Assembly: GCA_029891345.1 (NCBI GenBank)
Contig: CM057009.1
Span: forward strand, 311,278,166-311,342,165
Reading direction: 5' to 3'
DNA: 64,000 nt
From: Dryococelus australis
Taxonomy: Eukaryota; Arthropoda; Insecta; Phasmatodea; Phasmatidae
The notes beneath the pieces are model-generated. The model made no database searches. It had not been told where the DNA came from and saw only the letters and a list, made by a program, of their open reading frames with translations. The stretch's first letter is position 1; each line of letters starts with the position of its first letter. A program made the translations under genes and the position numbers. Of this stretch, positions 56,800 through 64,000 are shown piece after piece.

Positions 56800-57664
56800 A
56801 ACAGATATGCTGTAGTTAATATTTACATAAACAATATTTAGATGGTGCCAACCACACATCTGGCTGCTGTCCCAATATTGGGTACAGGAATATGATAACT
56901 TAAACCGTTTTTTTTTTCTCAACGATGACTGATCTTCGCTTTCTGGGCATGCCCCCTACATTTCCTTATGGATCGCTTGAAGAACTATCATGATAATGCG
57001 TTCGAAGAGTAAAGTGGACGTTTGTTTACATTTAGTTTTCCCACAAATTCGCGTTGACAAAAATAAATTATTTACCATAACTTGAATACAGGCCGTTGCA
57101 ATATTGCACGACAATACTTCGGAGGCACATTCCTCACATCTGGAGGATGAAAAAAAAAAATTTAATATGAACTTAGGTCTGCAAATGCTTTATTTCCGTG
57201 CTGCAAACCATAATACATAACGTACAGTGTATGGCTTGCGGTCTGGATTGTGTTCGCAATATTTAAAAATTGTTCAAAACAAGGACACAGTTTTGCTTAT
57301 TTTTAATTTATAGCAGTTTATGAGTTTATTTCATTTATATATCCCAAAACACTAAAATGGCGATTTTGGCATGACATTATACAAATATAACAATTTTTTT
57401 TCTGTGACCAGCATCCCTAATGTTACGCTGCAGGATTATTTACTGGCGCAGTCGTCATGCACGCTCTACGCGATACTCACTCCACACTTTCCAAGCGCGC
57501 GACACGATACTGTAGTGTACTACATTGGTTTCATTTATTTTATTTGCCAGACTCTTGAACTATTGTATCATTGGTGTGCGCAGCCTTCATCATTAAGGTG
57601 TAGTCTACCACTGAGAGAATCGCCGATGGCCACCTGTAAAGTGTTAATATGTGTGTTCGTGTGG

Positions 57665-57698
<34 letters not shown>

Positions 57699-58125
57699 GT
57701 TTCTCTACCGGGAAAATTTGAACTAAGAATAGTGATAGTATGCGAAAATGTTGCGAAAATAGGATATCATAAGAATTATTTTCGAAAATATTTATGGAAA
57801 ACTCAATTGCGAATAACTAATTTTAATCAATTTTTAAAGTAAAATCAACCAATTAATTAATATAATTAATTTAATAAGTAACTTTCATCTGTTACAAATT
57901 TACATAATTTTAAATTAAGAGAAACTTTCAAATAATATATTACAATAAAACAAGAGATGTTCCACGATTGGACTAAATCTTTTAAAACTAAATTTAGTTT
58001 TGATAACTACTATATACGAAATTTGCAAGTAAAATAAGCATGGGTTAAATATATATAGGCAGTCACTTCGCATGTCGAGATTATCCAAAAACATAATTAC
58101 CGTGCACACATTTATGCACTGAATA
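56800..58125. other. no gene; 20-base G run
   Basis: A T run directly followed by 20 consecutive G (57678-57697) is the longest homopolymer of G/C in the window. Elsewhere AT-rich, with an AATTAATTAATATAATTAATTT cluster at about 57850-57872. Confidence 0.45.
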
Positions 58126-58130
58126 TATAA

Positions 58131-58680
58131 TGTTACGCGCTCGCTTACTTTGTTCCACGCGAGACATTGGAAGTGAAGTACAGAGTAGTAAGATGAATTA
58201 TGGACGCGCACGTTATCAGTTGCAACTGGAGACACAGAGGCTCTCGACCTTGAGTATCGGGTGTTATTCAGACATCCGAGGAATGCTCTGTATTAATGAC
58301 CTCGTGTCTCTCAGCTATACTCGGAGCGCGGCGAACCTTCAGGTCAAGGCCAGCGGCTCCGAGCCGGAGTTGTTGAATGGATGAGTGGCTGTAACATCGA
58401 GCTTGTAGAAAAACGCGCGTGAAGGGGGAAGTGTCCAGCGGGAGGGATATCTGCGAATGCGAGCATCGGCGCAGCGAATAGTGCGACTGGCGCCTAGACC
58501 ATTGGACTGGATGCGTGAGCGAAACACATTGCCAATTATGGCCACAGATAGAATGGCGAGTATGAGCTAGTTGACTGTATCTAAACAGAGATATCAACCG
58601 CAAAGGATCCCTTCGACCTATGAGAAATTCCATTTGTCTGCGCCACGGGTACTGCATGTTGCCCATATCTCTGTCTCACT
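58131..58680. other. CpG-rich block, LTR- or promoter-like
   Basis: TGTTACGCGCTCGCTTAC at 58134 opens ~550 bp of GC/CpG-rich DNA. TGTTACG is also how the probable LTR at 61789-62682 begins (minus strand). No closing ...CA end or target duplication was located, and the 132-codon minus frame has no recognisable domain. Confidence 0.3.
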
Positions 58681-58689
58681 CCCCTGTTT

Positions 58690-59270
58690 CAGCTCTCGCT
58701 TTAAAACGTGAAGATTTCCCAAAGTGCGATAAAGATATCCAACATAAGACAGTCCCTAAACAACTACCTGGAAACCACTGCATTGCCAAATGTTAACTGC
58801 TAGGGGATAAACCAGTTCTGGGAAGGCAGGTCATTCCCTCCCTTTCTCTGGTGCTTGTTGACAGCACCAAAGCTTTGTAATAGGTTCACCATATGTTTCG
58901 TTCTCATCATTTTAGACGAGCGAGTCACGAAGTTCCGGAATTTGAGTACAGAATTCCATAGTATTTATTGATGTTTCAGAGTTCATTTTTTACATAGTAA
59001 AGAACTTGTCAGTGAAACACAACGAAAAAAAAAAAATTAATATACCTAAGTAAGAAAATACCAATATACATTCTGAAAATTACAATATTCAGTTTTCTGT
59101 ACATAGTCAAGTAGCTAAGTAAACAATAATAATCCATAAAATTACAAAAGTCAGTACTTGACACAAAGCCAGAAATGCATACTTACAATATTTTGTATTA
59201 AGATACTTATGTGTAGCTGATGCGATAATATACGTATGCAAAGTAACTGTTCACAAATATTGTTTAGTTA
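58690..59270. other. no gene recognised
   Basis: AT-rich, with no repeat or coding feature that can be supported. Confidence 0.4.
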
Positions 59271-59281
59271 AGGGGTGCAGT

Positions 59282-59517
59282 TGAGAGGTTTGGGTGGCTA
59301 ACATCTAAGGTCTTGAGAATTGTTAAGGGTTGGAATGAGGTTGATTTGGAGCAGCATCCAGAACGTAAGGGTGGGGGAAACGGGAGACCCTCGAGAAAAC
59401 CGTCGACTAACAGCATTGTCCAGGCACGATTCCCGCACGCAAATATTCCGGAAGTGACCTCGCATGTGATGGAATCTAGCTCGCCTTTGTGCTCTAGCAG
59501 CTCGATCACCACTGTTT
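59282..59517 (-). mobile_element. tRNA-derived SINE, copy 3
   Basis: Minus strand. The body has GAGAGGTTTGGGTGGC (as plus) with AAGGTCTTGAGA and GAGACCCTCGAGAAAACC; the tRNA-like head (about 59450-59517) is very diverged (CTAGCTCGCC...GATCACCACTG). Confidence 0.75.
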
Positions 59518-59529
59518 AGTGGTTACGCA

Positions 59530-61330
59530 TGAAAGTACTTTAAACATGTAACAAGTAGAGTTCGATTTTTTATTGGACATTTTGTATCATTACTTCATGA
59601 ATGAGGGTTGTCGATCATAATACCAAGGAAACGGGTGTTCATAACTGATAATTTTAGTTTTATTAAAAAAAATATAACTCTTAAATATTTAGCAGCATTA
59701 GCTGATTTTGTGCAAATTATGCTGAAAATGTATTTTCGAACATTTGGTGAATAATTTGTTTACATTAGCTAACACCTAAAATACTAAAATTTGGTAAATG
59801 TTAGTTTCTGAACGTATACCGTACTTGCAGTTTTGCAACTCCGTGATTCATTAAGTATGTGTGGGATTATTTGACGAGGCAACAAAAAACCTCTCCTGCA
59901 ACTTCCACAGGAAGATGCTTCATTATGTCTAATATTTACTGATAAACACAAGCTCTACTGGGTCGCTTGAAATTTGGTTGCATATTTTTCCAAAGAACAA
60001 GAGTCTAAAATTCAATAAAAATGTTTTTTAAGTCTCATAAAAAACGTTTCACTTAAAATATTGGAATACCAAAACAAACGCAATTCGACTAGTCTAAAAA
60101 CAATGTAATGCCAATAAAATTTATGTAATATAATAAAGTTTTTAAATTGTTCCTTTCCTCAAACTCTCCTTGTAGCTGCTCGTCACGGAGGGGGGGGGGG
60201 GGTAACTATCAATTTAGTTTCACATACAAACAGTGGCTGGACAAACAAGCACGGAACTATTTCCTCTCCAGACCAAAATAATTCAGTAAATCATGGGGAG
60301 AAATCGCTCCTGTACTGATACTTATACAGTAAGATAGGCTTGCACTGACTTGTACAGGATTGTAACACAATATCGCAACTACAATGCACTAAACTGGGCA
60401 GCAGTTTTCTTCAAATTCCTTGTAGGTGTTAATTGATATCAGTAGAGCTATTCATGTAGACCAATTTTGCCTTACATGCTAAATGAAGCTGGCGTGTAAG
60501 GTAAATTACAAGTTATACTGTGGAAGTTGTTTGCAATACAAAGACCAGTCTGTACAAAATAAAGTAATTTACCGAGAAACAGTATAGAATACTTTTAATC
60601 AATAAAAGTAAAATGACGGAATCTTCTTTACAGTAAAATGTGGGTTTAAAACACCTTAATAAGTAATTTTTGCAGCTTTTAAACGTACAGTTGTTTGCAA
60701 AGCAATTTCACGTTTAGCAATAAATCGCCTAACAATCAATTACTACACAAAGTTATCAATTTTATAGGCCACATCGGAATTTATGTACTAAAAATAACCA
60801 TTTTTCTCCAGATAAACTCATTAAAATTCTTATAATAAGTAAGCCGAGCAGTAAAAAAACCAGCCACAATGCTAACTTTACATGACAATGAAAAGTCTCA
60901 CTTTCGTCACGGACGGGTGTATAGGGGCATAACCAGCAAGCTTTCGGAGATAATTTTAAAGATGACCACTATCAATATACTCCATTATAAAAGTATCCCC
61001 TGACTAATAAATTTTGGAACAGCTGTGTACTGGGCACTATGTTGAACTTCAACAAAACGGTTTATTATACTCCATAATTGATAGAAATTTTTCGGTACAA
61101 TATTACTTACTATACCTGTTGTGTAAGGGGCATTTATTTATTTCATTCTATTTCGCCTTTCTTTCGCGAAGCTGGAATAAAATGTCTTCTCTCGCACTTA
61201 AAAAAACTGAATACGACGGAGCATACACATAAAGGTTATTTTAAGAAACGGTACTCTGTTAGGTATTTTGTATGAAAACTGTAGACATGATTGGTCGGAA
61301 CTGACGAGCGACTTAGAGGAAAGTTTTAGT
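59530..61330. other. AT-rich, no gene recognised
   Basis: Contains a run of 13 G at 60190-60202. ACCAATAATTT-like and AAATTACTTT words do not form a clear repeat. Confidence 0.4.
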
Positions 61331-61490
61331 AACTTAATGGTTTTAGCGTTGAAGGGGTGAAATAAGATAATGTAGAAGCGACGAATGCAGTAGAGGGGAA
61401 ATGTGAGTACCTCGAGAAAACCCTCAGGCCAACTGCATGGCCCGTAATGTTTCTCTCTCACGAAAATTCAATAGTGACCCCGCCGGGGAT
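61330..61490 (-). mobile_element. tRNA-derived SINE, copy 4, truncated
   Basis: Minus strand. Shares GTACCTCGAGAAAACCCTC, GGCCAACTGCATGG and GTGACCCCGCCGGGGAT (the B-box side of the head); the remaining head is absent. Confidence 0.65.
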
Positions 61491-61537
61491 AAATCCTATA
61501 TAGTTTTTGTGTGGACGTAAGTACCGTAGCCAATACA

Positions 61538-61538
<1 letters not shown>

Positions 61539-61594
<56 letters not shown>
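61539..61594. repeat. (TA)n microsatellite
   Basis: About 27 uninterrupted TA units. Confidence 0.97.
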
Positions 61595-61598
<4 letters not shown>

Positions 61599-61788
61599 AC
61601 TGTGAGCATAGGAAATAAAATTCCTATACTCAATTTATCTCGTTTAAAAAAAAACCTGCCAAAAGAGTAATGAAAAAAAAAAAATCATTTTGGATTGTCG
61701 CGCCCTTGAGACAAAGGCTACTGGATATGCGCTTACTTTTATTAAATAAAAGACCATATTGTAAAAAAAATTTGGATTCCATATATAT

Positions 61789-62682
61789 TGTTGCAATTTC
61801 TCTCTTTTGAAATCAAGTGGGCTATAACAAGTTCGTTAAGGGATGGAGGTCTTAATCAAATAAAATAATTAATTACAATTTACTTATTTTTTTTACAATA
61901 ACTACAGCAAAATTCTCTGAACTCAAAATCTCACAATAAATTGAAATAACTTACTGTTCACAATTTACACCAATTAATAACATTTATAATTACGACAATG
62001 AAATCAATGAAATTAGATAATAAAGGTCAGTCCCAATAGACAGTGTATCAAACTATTCATTTGTATTATAATTTATGCATCCGTATTTGACTGTTCGAAT
62101 ATTTACAATAAAATCAGAGTTACACTTCCATTCAGTCCCACCTCATTTCAGTCCATGTCCCGCCAGTCGCAATGTTCTAGAGTCCTCCGAGCGCCCTCAC
62201 GCACAGTAGGCTTCACTCGTCGGTTTCACACCCTCTCGTCCATTCAACACCTCACTCGCCGTCGTCCCGCACTCTCCAGTCGTCGTCCGCATTTTTCTTC
62301 GCTCGCGCACACTCGCCAGGCGGCCTCCGTCAAAGACTGCCGGCCGCTGGGTTGCGGCAATATATATATAGGTCGTAGGCCGTCACCTAGAATCTTCCAC
62401 AACTCGCGTGATGCGTCGCGGAGGGCTGAGGCGCCAGCCAGTCTCACCAGAACATTCTTGCGTCGTCGCTAAACGTATCGGAAACTCTAGGAGGCGTGAG
62501 GAGGTCTGTGACGCCAGCAAGTCTCGCCGCTGTCGGCATTCACGGGATTCCCTGAAAATGGAGGGTGGGAGGAAGGAGTCAGCGGAGGCCGCGAGCGCAT
62601 CGTTCCAGAAAGAGGGAGAGCGAGGTGGGTCTCCGATTACGACGTGGGGCAGCTGAATCGGCGCCAGCTGCAGCACGTAACA
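61789..62682 (-). mobile_element. probable solo Gypsy-type LTR, 894 bp
   Basis: On the minus strand it starts TGTTACGTGCTGCAGC (62682) and ends GCAACA (61789), giving TG...CA termini with a short inverted TGTT/AACA. Both flanks show ATAT, fitting a 4-bp target duplication, though the flanks are low complexity. A TATATATATA box lies about 310-325 bp in, followed by a CpG-rich leader, as in arthropod Ty3/Gypsy LTRs. No primer-binding site, gag or pol adjoins it. The plus and minus ORFs of 60-105 codons inside are by-products of GC content. Confidence 0.55.
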
Positions 62683-62771
62683 ATATATTATATATATAGT
62701 ATATATTATATACAGTATAAATTTTACATATAGTATATATCAAATGTATAACATTAGAACGCACACTTACC

Positions 62772-63205
62772 GTTTCATAAACAGAAGATTATATGGATGC
62801 CTTTCGTTTCTTCATGGCCTGCAGGATATCAGTCACGAAAGGCGGGTCTCGGACTCTCATGCCTCATCACACTTGTATCTCCACATGCAGTGGAGTCATG
62901 TGCGAACTTCTTGATACATTTTCATTCTGCCAGTTGTGCAGACCATAGGGTTTTTTGCAATACATTCTAATTGGAGGAGAAGAAACGCCGGGTTTACCAC
63001 AAGTCGTCAAGTAATCATTTCACAGAGTGGGAAAGGATTTGGATGTTCCTCAACAGTGAGAGGTGAATAATCCGTCTCGTCTATCTCAAATCCACCCTAC
63101 ACCCATTCTGAATTCTTGTCGTCATGAATATCTTGTGTTTCGGTGTTGGCGTTTTGTGTGACTGGAGATGAGGGTATCTCTTGAAATATAACTTCAGGTT
63201 AACCA
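62772..63205 (-). pseudogene. decayed coding stretch, family unknown
   Basis: Minus strand from about 63205: EVIFQEIPSSPVTQNANTET, QDIHDDKNSEWV, TAG, GGFEIDETDYSPLTVEEHPN, PFPLCEMIT, stop. In a second frame NDYLTTCGKPGVSSPPIRMY and CKKPYGLHNWQNENVSRSSH and later MRVRDPPFVTDILQAMKKRK. The composition (acidic, Pro/Ser/Thr-rich, then basic) is protein-like. A consensus donor (ACG|GTAAGTG) lies at about 62772. Several stops and frame changes suggest a pseudogene of a host gene or transposon. No family recognised. Confidence 0.28.
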
Positions 63206-63330
63206 CTGAAAATCCTATAATAGAGTAACTCTTTTGAATGCTATTAGCGATAATAAACAAACTAATAAACTCAATAAACTAAGGTAATGCATAGTGTAGT
63301 TGCAGTGGCTGGTGTAGTATTTCATTTAAA

Positions 63331-63510
63331 AACGAGTGGAGAGATTTGGGTGGCTCTTAAGAGCGAGGTCTTGAGAGCCGATGGTGGTGATATAGAGCAG
63401 TAACGGAATGCAAGGGCAAGGGGAAATTTGGGCGTGACCCCGCCAGGGATCGAACACAGTTCGCCATGGTAGTAGGCGAGCGTCCTAACCGCTACACCAA
63501 CCACGGCCCC
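63331..63510 (-). mobile_element. tRNA-derived SINE, copy 5, internally deleted
   Basis: Minus strand. The head is the best preserved of the set (complement: GGGGCCGTGGTTGGTGTAGC, GGTTAGGACGCTCGCC, TGTTCGATCCCTGGCGGGGT). The body lacks the GACGATGCCG-GGTTTTCTC segment and goes straight to CCAAATTTCCCCTTGCCC, then GGCTCTCAAGACCTCGC. Confidence 0.88.
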
Positions 63511-63514
63511 TATT

Positions 63515-64000
63515 TGAAACCGAAAATTTAAAGAGTCATCTATTTTACTAATTGTTTCATAACTGTGGCAAGGTTAATGTGAATTAAATGGGAAGACGCT
63601 GTACTCCGTTCAGCTGGTTGCCATAAGCGGACAGGTACGACATTCCCTCTCAGAGTAAAGATTGCTGGAGGTGACATGGCATACAGGTATGTATTTATTT
63701 GTATTTTACTGTTTATTACTGGCATAAAATTTATACTAATATACTAAATTGATATGTAAAGACTGTAAGGGACGGCTTACACAAAAAATGAATATAAAAC
63801 TTGCTTTCTTTTTAAAAAGGCACTTGCATCCGTAACTGTATCCATAATTCGGATGTCTAGGTTGGTGGTTCAGAGATACAGCAAATAACCTGTCCACGGA
63901 GGATCTTCACTTAAATGTTGATTCCTAAGTCAGAAAATCCTAGGGCTCTATAAAGACTTATAGTGCCTTAGAAAAACCTGTTACGTCATAGGAGCCAGAA
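63515..64000. other. no gene recognised
   Basis: AT-rich to the end of the window, with nothing supported. Confidence 0.4.

Noticed and set aside
58268..58666. 132-codon minus-strand ORF
   Set aside because: GC-rich block open in several frames; no motif or homology sense.
62155..62676. ORFs of 82-105 codons on both strands
   Set aside because: Inside a probable LTR leader, rich in Arg/Ser from CpG-rich DNA; no protein motif.
63425..63510. tRNA gene on the minus strand
   Set aside because: Same reason: it is the head of SINE copy 5.

Overview
The window is eukaryotic, AT-rich, non-coding DNA of the kind seen in large, transposon-filled arthropod genomes, most likely an insect. The evidence is GT-AG splice-site candidates, tRNA-derived SINEs, hAT, LINE and LTR remains, abundant MITEs and minisatellites, and the absence of any long intact gene. 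I cannot name the species. No complete host gene is visible. At best there are a few short candidate exons (around 1.5, 4.9, 6.0, 6.3, 7.8, 15.2, 24.3, 54.8 and 62.8 kb) and one promoter-like stretch (19.3-20.1 kb).

Layout. 0-6 kb: small tandem repeats, weak exon candidates and a Helitron/SINE-like end. 6-18.6 kb: candidate exons, a strong hairpin at 9.53 kb, a tRNA-SINE (12.0 kb), a hAT element with an 8-bp target duplication (12.43-12.97 kb), a MITE invaded by a second SINE (14.2-14.7 kb), a foldback element (15.7 kb) and a complete 419-bp MITE (17.6 kb). 18.5-22.1 kb: clustered palindromes, CRE/CCAAT promoter-like modules and an eight-unit 137-bp satellite. 23.8-30.7 kb: MITEs, a hAT MITE and a decayed hAT transposase of the TTF-finger/DUF4371 type, interrupted by a 53-bp array and a 75-bp array. 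30.7-35.4 kb: a 75-bp GC-rich array, a LINE 3' end whose terminus has grown into a 16-bp array, a YqaJ-type nuclease fragment, a 50-bp array and a (CG)n(CA)n tract. 36-40 kb: a perfect 21-bp hairpin, a repeat element holding 10-bp and 78-bp arrays, and the second copy of a dispersed repeat. 44-54 kb: MITEs and a broken LINE on the minus strand (ORF1 carrying 28 units of 41 bp, then endonuclease and reverse transcriptase), bounded by divergent inverted copies of another repeat. The right copy is invaded by a MITE, which is itself invaded by a CACTA-like element. 54-64 kb: a possible small secreted ORF, a 1.58-kb hAT element with target duplication, minus-strand SINEs and a probable solo Gypsy-type LTR.

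The recurring theme is tandem expansion inside transposable elements. At least six minisatellites sit within, or at the ends of, recognisable elements. In the three that lie in coding sequence (ORF1 41 bp x28, hAT 53 bp x7, hAT 75 bp x8) the added length is a multiple of three, although two of the three unit lengths are not. The second theme is nesting: SINE in MITE, MITE in dispersed repeat, and CACTA-like element in MITE in inverted arm. Nesting gives relative ages and reveals true element ends.
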